Part shown: piece after piece, positions 41,526-50,448 of the stretch | How positions within the stretch are numbered: the stretch's first letter is position 1 | Layout: each line of letters opens with the position of its first letter | Source: Chitinophaga jiangningensis | GTDB taxonomy: Bacteria; Bacteroidota; Bacteroidia; Chitinophagales; Chitinophagaceae | Length of the DNA stretch: 64,000 nucleotides | Direction of reading: 5' to 3' | NCBI RefSeq assembly: GCF_900142605.1 | Contig: NZ_FRBL01000003.1 | Span: 186,001-250,000 of the forward strand | The notes under the pieces: model-generated | The model's database searches: none | Seen by the model: the letters and a program-made list of their open reading frames with translations, nothing else | Told to the model about the DNA's origin: nothing | Program-made: the position numbers and the translations under genes

Positions 41526-42119
41526 ATGCTCGATCAACTCATCGCTCACTTACCTCATTTGCGTGACCGCTTCCAAAAATACCTCGACCGCTTAGAGCAG
41601 CTGGAAGTGCCGGCCAAAACCATTCTCCTAAGGGAAGGTGACATCTCCCGCCGGGCATTTTTTGTGGACAAAGGTTGTTTACGAGTTTGGTTTAATCACC
41701 ATGGCCGTGATATTACCTGCCAGTTTATGGTAGAAGGGCAGGTGGTTTCTATTGCCGACAGCTTCCGCACGGGTACGCCCAGCAGTTTTACGATCGAAGC
41801 AATTGAACCGACCTCACTACGGGCCGTGCACCGGCAGGATTATGATGCCCTGATGGCCGACCTAGGGCAGGATAACGCTTTCCTGCATGAAATGTTGAAT
41901 ATAACTTTTGAGCGACAGCTCCATTACATGCGGGAGTTGTGGTCCTTTATCCGCGATACGCCGCAGGAGCGGTATCAGAATCTGTTGCGCGACAGGCCAC
42001 AACTCGTGCAGCGGGTGCCGCAACATTATATTGCTTCCTACCTGGGCATTACGCCTGTGCACCTGAGCCGCATCCGCAATAAGATGGCCAGGGAAAATCA
42101 GCAAAAACCTATTTCTTAA
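41526..42119 (+). CDS. Crp/Fnr-family transcriptional regulator
   Basis: A 197-residue regulator. The N-terminal cyclic-nucleotide-binding-like jelly roll contains KTILLREGDISRRAFFVDKGCLRVWF and GQVVSIADSF, and lacks the cysteine set of FNR-type iron-sulfur sensors. The C-terminal helix-turn-helix includes QHYIASYLGITPVHLSRIRNKM. Bacteroidota hold many such regulators with unknown ligands. The neighbouring oxidoreductase gene is 57 bp downstream on the same strand and is the most likely target or operon partner. Confidence 0.87.
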   Translation: MLDQLIAHLPHLRDRFQKYLDRLEQLEVPAKTILLREGDISRRAFFVDKGCLRVWFNHHGRDITCQFMVEGQVVSIADSFRTGTPSSFTIEAIEPTSLRAVHRQDYDALMADLGQDNAFLHEMLNITFERQLHYMRELWSFIRDTPQERYQNLLRDRPQLVQRVPQHYIASYLGITPVHLSRIRNKMARENQQKPIS

Positions 42120-42176
42120 CAAATGTTATCGCCCGCCGGATTACGGCTGCTGACCTTTGCTTAAAAAAACAAGTAT

Positions 42177-43130
42177 ATGAAAGCAGCAGTAATAAACAGC
42201 TTTGGCGAAGTACCGCAATGCCAGGATTTTAAGGCACCAGTACCAGGGGATGGACAAACAATCATCCAGGTGAAAGCTGCCGTATTGGAGAACTTTGATA
42301 AGGGAACAGCATCAGGCAAGCACTATGCGAGCCAGCATTTGTATCCTGCCTTTCCGGCAATTGTGGGCACTAATGGAATAGGACTCACCGCGGAAGGAAA
42401 ACTGGTAATGTTTAGGGATACTGCGCCACCGTATGGCGCTTATGCCGAGCAGTCACGGGCAGGCGTTGTAATTCCGGTACCCGATGGTATCAGCGCAGCC
42501 AAGGCCGCGGCCATTCCAACATCAGCCATTACATCTCTCATACCCTTAAAATACACAGCGAAATTACAACCGGGTGAAACCGTGTTGATACATGGTGCTA
42601 CCGGTGTATCAGGCCGTATAGCCGTGCAGTTAGCCCGATTACTGGGGGCCGGCCGTGTGATTGGTACGGGAAGAAACAAAGCCTCCCTTGAAATAGTGAA
42701 GCAGCTGGGCGCCGATGACGTGATTGACTTAAGTTTGCCGGAAGCGCAACTGCAGGACGCATTTGCAGCACTGGGCAATATTGATGTAGTCATTGATTTC
42801 CTGTGGGGGCGGCCAGCAGAGTTACTAATAAATTCCTTTGTGCCCAAAGTAGACGGATTTGCCAGGAGAGAGATCAGGTATGTGCAAATCGGTACCAAAG
42901 CGGGCTTTGATATTACATTGGCTGGTGCAGCCCTTCGTACGTCCGGGTTACAGCTGATGGGTATGGGTAAGATGGACTTTAAGGTAGTGAAGGAAGAGCT
43001 AAAATATGTATGGCAGCTCATTCAGGAAGACAAGCTACAAATGGATATTGAAGAAGTGCCTTTGGCAGATATCGCAGTTGCCTGGCAACGCAATGACCTG
43101 GCGGGTAAGCGGCTGGTGATAGTGCCGTAA
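42177..43130 (+). CDS. Zinc-free MDR-type oxidoreductase (quinone oxidoreductase-like)
   Basis: A 317-residue medium-chain dehydrogenase/reductase. The N-terminal GroES-like half has AVLENFDKGTASGKHY and AIVGTNGIGL; the C-terminal Rossmann half has the nucleotide motif VLIHGATGVSGRIAVQLARLLGA, typical of NADPH-dependent quinone oxidoreductases. The cysteine/histidine zinc ligands of alcohol dehydrogenases are not seen. It probably reduces quinones or other alpha,beta-unsaturated carbonyls in the cytoplasm. It is likely cotranscribed with or controlled by the Crp-type regulator 57 bp upstream. Confidence 0.85.
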   Translation: MKAAVINSFGEVPQCQDFKAPVPGDGQTIIQVKAAVLENFDKGTASGKHYASQHLYPAFPAIVGTNGIGLTAEGKLVMFRDTAPPYGAYAEQSRAGVVIPVPDGISAAKAAAIPTSAITSLIPLKYTAKLQPGETVLIHGATGVSGRIAVQLARLLGAGRVIGTGRNKASLEIVKQLGADDVIDLSLPEAQLQDAFAALGNIDVVIDFLWGRPAELLINSFVPKVDGFARREIRYVQIGTKAGFDITLAGAALRTSGLQLMGMGKMDFKVVKEELKYVWQLIQEDKLQMDIEEVPLADIAVAWQRNDLAGKRLVIVP

Positions 43131-43138
43131 ATCATGTG

Positions 43139-43166
43139 AAACCCGGTACACTTAGTATCGGGTTTT
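43139..43166 (+). terminator. Terminator of the Crp/oxidoreductase pair
   Basis: An inverted repeat AAACCCG (43139-43145) and CGGGTTT (43159-43165), extended by a few weaker pairs across a short loop, with T residues after it. Confidence 0.6.
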
Positions 43167-43277
43167 CTACCTGTTTTCAGGGAGATGTCAATACCGCTTT
43201 GCCACGATATACCGTACCTGAAAAATGACATAGCTTTGTAGTGCCTGAAAACTATCTCTACTTTTATCTTTAAAGCT

Positions 43278-44576
43278 ATGCTGGTTCAATCAATACGCCC
43301 CTTTGCACTCCTGTTGGCCCTTTCACTGTTCGCAAACAGAAGCGAGGCCCAGTCTAAATTTGATACTAAATTGCTGACACCGGGTAAATATAACCTTACC
43401 TGTTTCGCTATACGCGACGGCGGCGAAACGGAAATTGGTAATTTCTCACTGGGCATAAAAACTTCCGCTGATCAACTGCTGCTGGATGCTTCCATGGTAA
43501 TATTGGGTGTGAATGAGCCCTGGTTAGATACAGCCGTTTCAGATCTTCAGACCTTCAAACCCGTATACCGTGCGTCCCACAGCGGTAATAAGGATCTGGT
43601 ACTGCATTTTGGCAACGAGGTCACCGGCATCTACCTGGATAAAAAAACCGGGAAACAGCAACAGATCAAAGAAAACGGCAGCCAGTATTTTGTTGACAGC
43701 TATACTTATCCGTACCTGCTGGCATTGTTGCCGCTTGCTTCCGGCTACACCACACAGATTCCCGTATATGAATATAAACCGGAGAATAAACATAACGTGA
43801 AACAGGCGGAAGTAGAGCAGGTGAAGAGCAATACTTTTGTAAGCAAATATACCGGTACACATCCCGTGTGGGAAGTGACTGTAGTAGAACCAGCTACCAA
43901 TGAGCGTTCTGTGACTTATATTGATAAGGATACGCGCCGCATCTGGCAGATAGACATATACAGTAACGGACAGCAGTTGAAGCTGGTAGACCTGGAGCGG
44001 GATTACAACCCTGTAAAAGCCTCCTTTGATAAAGTTGCCACTATGAAGATGATTAAGAACGGTAACTCACTGATTGTTGGAGAAGTGTTTGCACGCGATT
44101 TTGATACACAGGACCATTCCATTCTCGGTAAGATGAAGGTAAATGCCAATCCTAAACAGTTCGCCCCTAAAGGCACCCGCATTGTGCTCATCCCTTACAC
44201 CGCGTACTACCAGGAATGGCTCAAAGTAAACCAGGCCGCGCGGAAAAAAGGCAATTCACCGGTGCCACTTCCTGATGATGTAGCCGATTGTATTAAAACC
44301 ACCGATGTATATGATGATAAAGGGCACTTCGAATTTGTAAACCTGATGCCGGGGGAATACATGTTGTATACACAGTTTGATTTCGATCATACCTATACAC
44401 AGGCTGAAGTAGTAGGATATACTGATCATTACCTCAACGGCGTGTTTCAAAATACCACTACGGATTATGTCAACAGGTCGTATAGGGTAGATGCCGGTGC
44501 TGCCGTGCAAAAGGTAGTGAAAATCGAAAAAGCTGGTGATAAGCTGGAGGTGAAATTGAAGAAAACACATAACTAG
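43278..44576 (+). CDS. Secreted protein of unknown function, C-terminal part related to the 7555 gene product
   Basis: A 432-residue protein with a signal peptide (about 1-24, ending NRSEAQ). Residues about 30-260 form a beta-rich domain starting KFDTKLLTPGKYNLTCFAIRDGGETEIG, in style similar to DUF3108-like outer-membrane-associated proteins; this is a weak impression. The C-terminal third (about 290-432) contains IPYTAYYQEW, DDKGHFEFVNLMPGEYMLYT, and aligns by eye with the whole of the 190-residue secreted protein at 7555-8127. It stands alone, with terminators or regulatory sites on both sides. Function unknown. Confidence 0.7.
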   Translation: MLVQSIRPFALLLALSLFANRSEAQSKFDTKLLTPGKYNLTCFAIRDGGETEIGNFSLGIKTSADQLLLDASMVILGVNEPWLDTAVSDLQTFKPVYRASHSGNKDLVLHFGNEVTGIYLDKKTGKQQQIKENGSQYFVDSYTYPYLLALLPLASGYTTQIPVYEYKPENKHNVKQAEVEQVKSNTFVSKYTGTHPVWEVTVVEPATNERSVTYIDKDTRRIWQIDIYSNGQQLKLVDLERDYNPVKASFDKVATMKMIKNGNSLIVGEVFARDFDTQDHSILGKMKVNANPKQFAPKGTRIVLIPYTAYYQEWLKVNQAARKKGNSPVPLPDDVADCIKTTDVYDDKGHFEFVNLMPGEYMLYTQFDFDHTYTQAEVVGYTDHYLNGVFQNTTTDYVNRSYRVDAGAAVQKVVKIEKAGDKLEVKLKKTHN

Positions 44577-44602
44577 TATTCAACGGGGCAGCTTTATTCT
44601 AT

Positions 44603-44632
44603 TTTGAAAATCTCGGCATTTGTGTAAATTTG
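44603..44632 (+). promoter_or_regulatory. Promoter of the GntR/FCD regulator gene
   Basis: TTTG (44603-44606) and TAAATTTG (44625-44632) match the Bacteroidota -33 and -7 boxes with an 18-bp spacer. The expected start of transcription, near 44639, falls inside the operator at 44638-44648. The SusC promoter at 45440 has the same spacing. Confidence 0.65.
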
Positions 44633-44637
44633 TTCTA

Positions 44638-44648
44638 TTGTAGTACAA
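44638..44648. promoter_or_regulatory. FadR/FCD-type operator in front of the GntR gene
   Basis: TTGTAGTACAA is a perfect palindrome (TTGTA-G-TACAA) that fits the TNGTNNNACNA consensus of FCD-type GntR regulators. It directly follows the -7 box and lies 11 bp before the ATG at 44660. It is nearly identical to ATGTAGAACAT at 45472-45482. Confidence 0.65.
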
Positions 44649-44659
44649 AACTCATTATA

Positions 44660-45331
44660 ATGGTTAACGGGATTAAACCAATTGCTGCCAAATCGATGGC
44701 AGAGAGAGTAGAAGCCAGCCTGCGCGAATACTTCACCAAAGAAAATTTTAAACCGGGGGATCCCCTGCCAACCGAGCTGGAACTGGCGGCAGCCCTGGGC
44801 GTAAGCCGAAACGTAGTACGGGAGGCCCTTAGCCGTTTTAAGATGCTGGGCATTATTGAAACGAAGAAAAAAACCGGAATGGTGATTTCCAATCCTGATA
44901 TCGTAGGTACTTTCGAGAAGGTACTGAATCCTGAAATCATGGACGAGTCCACCCTGCAGGACTTATTTGAACTGCGATTGGTGCTGGAAATGGGAATTGC
45001 CGACCTGCTGTTTCTTCGCAAAACCGCTGCCGACCTGGATGAACTCGAAGAAATTGCCGCCCGTGAAGTAAAGGATAAAAACTTCCGCATCAGTACTGAA
45101 ATAGCCTTCCATGGCAAACTCTATGAAATGACGGGGAATGACACCATGAAGCGGTTCCAGAACCTCCTGCTGCCAATCTTCGGCTACGTGATGAAGCTGG
45201 AAAACAAAAAATTCGTTTCCGGAAAAGTGACCCACCAGGATTTGGTTAAAATACTACGTAAAGGAACAGTGAAGGAGTTTAAGGAAGGTATGCTGTCGCA
45301 TTTACAGCCGCATTTCGACCGGTTGAAATAG
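44660..45331 (+). CDS. GntR/FCD-family regulator, probable sialic acid locus repressor
   Basis: About 223 residues of the FadR/FCD subgroup. The N-terminal winged helix has PLPTELELAAALGVSRNVVREALSRFKMLGIIE, and the C-terminal all-helical FCD domain has LFELRLVLEMGIADLLF and EIAFHGKLYEMTGND, a likely metal-ligand histidine region. A frame opening at the TTG 44630 would place the start inside the operator; the ATG at 44660 is used. It sits immediately upstream of the sialic acid operon, and the same operator core stands in front of its own gene and of the SusC gene, so autoregulation plus control of the locus is the natural reading. The effector may be a sialic acid breakdown product; this is inference from context. 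Confidence 0.85.
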   Translation: MVNGIKPIAAKSMAERVEASLREYFTKENFKPGDPLPTELELAAALGVSRNVVREALSRFKMLGIIETKKKTGMVISNPDIVGTFEKVLNPEIMDESTLQDLFELRLVLEMGIADLLFLRKTAADLDELEEIAAREVKDKNFRISTEIAFHGKLYEMTGNDTMKRFQNLLLPIFGYVMKLENKKFVSGKVTHQDLVKILRKGTVKEFKEGMLSHLQPHFDRLK

Positions 45332-45355
45332 TCTACATATTATTAGCTACTTTAT

Positions 45356-45421
45356 GAAAGAACCAGGGCCTGCGGCCCTGGTTCTTTCATTTACGCGGGT
45401 GCCGAAGGCACCCGCGTAAAT
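45356..45421. terminator. Tandem double hairpin after the GntR gene
   Basis: Two perfect stems follow each other without a gap: 45356-45388 (15-bp stem, loop TGC) and 45389-45421 (15-bp stem, loop GAA). They likely end the GntR transcript. The same two-hairpin layout recurs at 55106-55160 and 62179-62254. Confidence 0.75.
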
Positions 45422-45439
45422 GAAAATTCAAAAGAAAAT

Positions 45440-45469
45440 TTTGAAATAAAAAAACAATTCCTACATTTA
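45440..45469 (+). promoter_or_regulatory. Promoter of the sialic acid operon
   Basis: TTTG (45440-45443) and TACATTTA (45462-45469) are spaced by 18 bp, as in the GntR promoter. The -7 box differs from TAnnTTTG only in its last base. The operator ATGTAGAACAT starts 3 bp downstream. Confidence 0.55.
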
Positions 45470-45471
45470 AT

Positions 45472-45482
45472 ATGTAGAACAT
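45472..45482. promoter_or_regulatory. FCD-type operator in front of the sialic acid SusC gene
   Basis: ATGTAGAACAT shares the TGTAG(A/T)ACA core and position relative to the -7 box with the operator of the GntR gene. It also overlaps a longer inverted repeat, CTACAT-TTAAT-ATGTAG (45461-45477). Together they suggest repression of the downstream operon by the adjacent GntR regulator. Confidence 0.6.
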
Positions 45483-45606
45483 AACTACTAATACTATTTT
45501 TACGTTATGAAAATGTGATTCCACGCTCAGCATGCCTGCGCGGCCGCGCACAACTGTTTTCGTGGTGAGGGGAACCTATACTCATTACACACTTAAACTC
45601 ACGCAA

Positions 45607-48600
45607 ATGAGGTTATTGAAACTTTGTTGCTGCCTCTTTTTACTACTGGGAGTAAAAGAAAGCTCCGCACAAAACGGCGGATTTACCGTATCCGGCACCG
45701 TAAAAGACTCCGCTACCAATGAACCACTCATAGGAGTCAGCATCGCCGTAGCCGGCAAAACCGGAACAGGCACCGCCACCGGCGCCGATGGCCACTTTAC
45801 ACTGAAACTGTCCTCAGGCAACGAAACACTACTGTTTCGTATGATGAACTATGCCGCCAAATCAATCCCGGTAAACAATCGCGCCACCATAAATATTATG
45901 CTGGCATCCTCTTCCTCCCAGCTGGGAGAAATTCTCGTAGTAGGCTACACGGAACAATCCGTAAAAAAGAACACCGCCGCCATTTCCAAAATGGATATTG
46001 CGGAACTTAAAAACAATCCGAATCCAAACCCGGTGCAAGCCATGCAGGGTAAGATCGCCGGCGTATCCATTCCCATCAACCAGGGACAACCCGGCGTAGG
46101 CGCCACCAACATCATCATTCGCGGCGGCACCAAACCCAACGTTTATGGCACCGGCCTCGGTAATAATAACGGCGCACAGGTAGGCAGCGTGGAAGGTACC
46201 AGTCCGCTCGTAGTAGTAGACGGCGTATTCCGCTCCATCAACGACATCAACCCGGACGATATCGAATCCATGCAGGTAATGAAAGATGCCGCCTCCACTG
46301 CCATCTACGGTGCCCGCGGTGCCAACGGCGTAATCGTAATCCGCACCAAAAGAGGGAAACTGAATACCCGCTCCACCGTTACACTCAACCACCGCACCAC
46401 CTGGGAAACACAGGCGCGCGACTACGACTACCTCTCCGCCGCCGAATACCTGCGACTCGCCCGCACCACCGTTGCCAACACAGATGATGCGCTGGATAAA
46501 AACAACCTGCTCTACAACGCCGGCTTCTCCGCAGGTACCAAAGTGTTTACCCAAAAAGGACAGTTTGGTAAAAGCACCTACCTCACGGCTCTCTATGATA
46601 ATATTGTGCAGGTAGAAGGACAGGCATATGTCGACAACCTCCTCGCTAACGGATGGCAAACCATGGACGATCCCATCAAGCCCGGTACCAGGCTGCTGTT
46701 CGCCGATAACCACTACCAGGATATGCTCTGGAACACGGGTGTCAGCAACCAGGATAATGTAACGCTCAGCGGCGGTACAGATAAGGCAGACTATAACTTC
46801 TCTATGGGCTATACCAATCAGAAAGGCGTACTGGTAGGCACCAAATACCAACGCTATAACGCACTGGGTAATTTCGGGTACCGCGCATCGGATAACCTGA
46901 AGCTCGATTTCATGATCAACTATCAGAACGTAATTCCTAACTATGTAGATGCGTATCAGAACGACCTGGTGCGCGCCATCCGCATCACACCACTGATCCG
47001 CACTTTCAAGGACAACGGTGATCCGGCATTGGGAGAACTTTACACCGTACGCAACCGCTTCCACACCCTAAAATATGACGACGTACGCACTAATACCGAA
47101 CGTATGGTGAGCAGGGTAGGCGCGGACCTCACCATCACCAAAGGGCTGCACTGGCGCCCGTCTGTTTCCTACGTAATAGATGACTATACAGAACTTTTCA
47201 TGCGCAAAGCCACGCCGGCAGATGAAATTCAACCAGCACAGCAACGCTGGAAAGATGATTATACCAACGCCTCCCGCCAACTCATGCTGGACCAGGTGTT
47301 GCAGTACGACTTCAGCGTACATAACGACCACCACTTTAGCGCACTCGCCGGAATGAACTTCACCCGTAACACCAACCACAGCAAGGATATGGGTTCACAG
47401 CGTGCCGCTAACGATTACGTATACACGATAGAAGAAGATCCAACCACCAGCATCAACGGCCAAGTTGTAAGCAATGTAATGGACTTCCGCACTGCGCTGG
47501 GAGAATCCCGATCAGCCAGCGTTTTCGGGCAGTTTAGCTACGACTACCAGCTGCGCTACCTGCTCGGCGGCTCCCTCCGTTACGATGGCTTCTCCAACTT
47601 TGCACCGGGTAATAAATACGCCATGTTCCCATCCCTCTCCGCCGGATGGAATATTGACCAGGAAAAATTCTGGCACAGTAATACCGTGAGCAGCCTGAAA
47701 GTTCGCGCCAGCTGGGGCGCCGCAGGGTTAAGCGGACTTAGCATCGCCGATACCTATGGTTCGTATAGTAATGTAAGTTATGCACTGAATTCGGGTATAC
47801 TGCGCGCAGGCCTGTCGAACCCCAACCTCCGCTGGGAATCCACTGTAACGACAGATATAGCCCTGGACGCAGGTTTCTTTCATAACCGCCTTAACATCTC
47901 CCTGGATTATTATAGTAAACTTACCAAAGACAGGCTTACCACCAAGCCGCTGCCATCAGAAGCACCGTTTCCGGATATCACCTATAACAACGGTTCCCTG
48001 CGGAACCGCGGGATAGAAGTAGCCGTGGGTGGTACGATCATTAAATCCAAATCATTTAGCTGGAATGCAAACTTCACGTTCGCCTTCAACAGAACCACCA
48101 TCACGGATCTGCCTGCGAATGGCCGGGATAAAAACCGCCAGGGTGGCGATATTATCTACGATAAATCCGCCGGTAATCTGGTGGAAGCCGGAGGCCTGGC
48201 AGTGGGCGAACGCCCTTACGCCATCTATGCGTACAACGTGCTGGGTGTGTTTGCAACAGATGAAGAAGCTGCGGAATGGAACAGTCGTATAAAAGATAAC
48301 CTGGCATCTCCCCAGGGTATAAAAGTAGGTAAACGCGGTGGGGACTTCATTTTCGAAGATGTAAACAACGACGGGGTGATCGACACCAAAGACCAGGTAT
48401 TTATCGGCTACCGTAACCCGGATAAAATGGGTGGCCTGCAAAATACATTTATGTATAAAGGCATATCCCTCCGGGTAAATGCAGATTACGCCATCGGCCA
48501 TATGATCAGCAATGGTGCGCTGGCACGCTCTATGGGACAGGGCCGCGCCTTCAACGAAGGTGCTCCTGCTCAAGCGCTCGCTCCCGATGTATGGAAACAA

Positions 48601-48957
48601 CAAGGAGATCAAAATATGAAATACGCACGCTTCTCCTTCGCGGATTACGATTACGGTCAGCGCAACTACCTGCGCAATGCCACGCTGGGTAATAACAGCA
48701 GCTACAATTCCGATGTATCCGTGATGTACGAAAAAGGCGACTTCCTCGCCTTACGGGAAATCACGCTGTCGTATGATATACCCACTGCAATACTCAAGCG
48801 CGCCGGTATTTCCGGGCTCAATATCTCCGGAAGCGTTTACAACGTAGGCTACCTCACTGCTTACAAAGGCCTGAATCCCGAGATATACAGCGGGTTTGAC
48901 CCGGGTGGCTATCCGCGTCCGCGACAGTTCTCCCTCGGTGCAAACCTGCGTTTCTGA
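45607..48957 (+). CDS. SusC-type TonB-dependent transporter of the sialic acid locus (NanO-like)
   Basis: About 1,116 residues from the ATG at 45607, which starts the signal peptide MRLLKLCCCLFLLLGVKESSA; the upstream in-frame start at 45532 would add a non-signal extension. The N-terminal carboxypeptidase-regulatory-like domain (VSGTVKDSATNEPLIGVSIAV) is followed by the TonB-box region LGEILVVGYTEQSVKK, a plug with SPLVVVDGV and QVMKDAASTAIYGARGANGVIVI, and a barrel ending in FSLGANLRF. The plug contains a Gly/Asn-rich insertion near 180-200. With its SusD partner 18 bp downstream it would import sialic acid or sialylated oligosaccharides, given the gene neighbours. Confidence 0.9.
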   Translation: MRLLKLCCCLFLLLGVKESSAQNGGFTVSGTVKDSATNEPLIGVSIAVAGKTGTGTATGADGHFTLKLSSGNETLLFRMMNYAAKSIPVNNRATINIMLASSSSQLGEILVVGYTEQSVKKNTAAISKMDIAELKNNPNPNPVQAMQGKIAGVSIPINQGQPGVGATNIIIRGGTKPNVYGTGLGNNNGAQVGSVEGTSPLVVVDGVFRSINDINPDDIESMQVMKDAASTAIYGARGANGVIVIRTKRGKLNTRSTVTLNHRTTWETQARDYDYLSAAEYLRLARTTVANTDDALDKNNLLYNAGFSAGTKVFTQKGQFGKSTYLTALYDNIVQVEGQAYVDNLLANGWQTMDDPIKPGTRLLFADNHYQDMLWNTGVSNQDNVTLSGGTDKADYNFSMGYTNQKGVLVGTKYQRYNALGNFGYRASDNLKLDFMINYQNVIPNYVDAYQNDLVRAIRITPLIRTFKDNGDPALGELYTVRNRFHTLKYDDVRTNTERMVSRVGADLTITKGLHWRPSVSYVIDDYTELFMRKATPADEIQPAQQRWKDDYTNASRQLMLDQVLQYDFSVHNDHHFSALAGMNFTRNTNHSKDMGSQRAANDYVYTIEEDPTTSINGQVVSNVMDFRTALGESRSASVFGQFSYDYQLRYLLGGSLRYDGFSNFAPGNKYAMFPSLSAGWNIDQEKFWHSNTVSSLKVRASWGAAGLSGLSIADTYGSYSNVSYALNSGILRAGLSNPNLRWESTVTTDIALDAGFFHNRLNISLDYYSKLTKDRLTTKPLPSEAPFPDITYNNGSLRNRGIEVAVGGTIIKSKSFSWNANFTFAFNRTTITDLPANGRDKNRQGGDIIYDKSAGNLVEAGGLAVGERPYAIYAYNVLGVFATDEEAAEWNSRIKDNLASPQGIKVGKRGGDFIFEDVNNDGVIDTKDQVFIGYRNPDKMGGLQNTFMYKGISLRVNADYAIGHMISNGALARSMGQGRAFNEGAPAQALAPDVWKQQGDQNMKYARFSFADYDYGQRNYLRNATLGNNSSYNSDVSVMYEKGDFLALREITLSYDIPTAILKRAGISGLNISGSVYNVGYLTAYKGLNPEIYSGFDPGGYPRPRQFSLGANLRF

Positions 48958-48975
48958 TCACTTAAACTTTGAATT

Positions 48976-50436
48976 ATGAAAAAGATTTGCTGTTATATAT
49001 TGGTGCTGACACTGTTTACCGCCTGTGATAAAATTCTGGAGGTGGAGCCACAGTCGCAGATTACGGACCAGGTGTTTTTCCACAGTGAAGGAGATTTTGA
49101 ACCGAATGTGACAGGCATTTATTCCGTTATGCGGAGTATAGCCAACAACGTTACCTACGGCATGGAACGTGGTGAAGAGCTGATATCTGCCACTAATTCC
49201 CGCTTTACGGTGGCCTGGTCACAAACGTTGTCGCCCAGCAACGGCGCAGTGAATTATTCAGAATGGTACCGCGGCATCGGGCATTGTAATTTGCTGCTCG
49301 ATAAAATAAAAGGCTTTGAATTTGCTGCCACACCCGATCTCAAAAAGAAAATTGTGGGCGAAACATATGCCCTGCGTGCTTATTTCTACTTTCACCTGCT
49401 GCGTGTATTCGGCAGCGTGCCCATTGTGCTCGAAGCTATTACCGATGAAAACGTGATCCAGCATAAGCGTAGTACCGACCAGGAAGTGATGGCGCAAATC
49501 CTCTCTGACCTGGATGCTGCCATCGCGCAGTTTACCGCCATGTCCAATTTTTCCAAAACCACCTATGCTTCCAAATATCGTTTTTCTTATGGGAGTGTGA
49601 TGGCTATGAAAGCCGATGCCTTGCTCTGGAAAGCCCGCGTGCAGGGCGGTGGCGAGGGCGACCTGCAAGCCGCCGTCAACGCCGTTACGGAAGTGGAAAG
49701 CACTGGCCTTACGCTCAATGCGGATTTCTCTAAAGTAACCGGTAATCGCGCATCGGCGAACAGCGAAGTTTTGCTGGCAGCCTATTACAGCAAGGATGAA
49801 ACACCAGGTGGCAACTATGGCAAGAATGCTTTACCTTTTAAAGACGTACTGGAAGGCGCTACCAATAAGGAACAAATTCCATACGTGAAAAATTCCACGA
49901 ACGGACAAGGTGCTTACCAGATCAGCCCGTTGTCGAAATCACTCTTTAAATACCCTGCTGACAAACGTATTCCATTCACCTGGATTGCGGATATGTATCC
50001 CGCCGGGCCTAAGATCAGCTGGATTACCAAATATCCCGGCACCGTATATGCGGACGATCGTTACTCCGATAACGATATCATCGTGTACCGGCTGGCGGAT
50101 TTGTATTTGATGAAAGCGGAGGCCTACGCTGCATTGGCGGATTTTGTCAATAGTAAAAAGTACCTGGACCTCGTGCGGCAGCGGGCTGGTATTGACTTGT
50201 ATACCGGCGAAATGAGTACTGCGGCCATGGAAAAGGAAATACTGGACGAGCGCGGCAGGGAACTTTTCTTTGAAAATAAGCGTTGGTTCGATCTGGTACG
50301 TTTTCATAAAGGGGGTACCATCGATGTATATAAATATGTGCCTAACCTGAAAGGTAAAACCACGCCGCTTTTCTGGCCGGTGAATACAACGGTGCTGGCT
50401 AATAATCCCAATATGACACAAACGGAAGGATATTAA
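48976..50436 (+). CDS. SusD-type lipoprotein of the sialic acid locus (NanU-like)
   Basis: A 486-residue lipoprotein; C17 in LFTACDK is the lipidation site. Typical SusD elements are KILEVEPQSQITDQVFF, KKIVGETYALRAYFYFHLLRVFGSVPIV, YSDNDIIVYRLADLYLMKAEAYAAL and ERGRELFFENKRWFDLVRF. It binds glycans at the surface and passes them to the SusC transporter upstream. The next gene, a sialidase, begins 12 bp downstream. Confidence 0.92.
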   Translation: MKKICCYILVLTLFTACDKILEVEPQSQITDQVFFHSEGDFEPNVTGIYSVMRSIANNVTYGMERGEELISATNSRFTVAWSQTLSPSNGAVNYSEWYRGIGHCNLLLDKIKGFEFAATPDLKKKIVGETYALRAYFYFHLLRVFGSVPIVLEAITDENVIQHKRSTDQEVMAQILSDLDAAIAQFTAMSNFSKTTYASKYRFSYGSVMAMKADALLWKARVQGGGEGDLQAAVNAVTEVESTGLTLNADFSKVTGNRASANSEVLLAAYYSKDETPGGNYGKNALPFKDVLEGATNKEQIPYVKNSTNGQGAYQISPLSKSLFKYPADKRIPFTWIADMYPAGPKISWITKYPGTVYADDRYSDNDIIVYRLADLYLMKAEAYAALADFVNSKKYLDLVRQRAGIDLYTGEMSTAAMEKEILDERGRELFFENKRWFDLVRFHKGGTIDVYKYVPNLKGKTTPLFWPVNTTVLANNPNMTQTEGY

Positions 50437-50448
50437 TTTTTTATAAAG

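Noticed and set aside
45862..47064. Leftward 400-codon frame inside the second SusC gene
   Set aside because: Antisense shadow caused by codon usage of the SusC gene; no start region or domain supports it.
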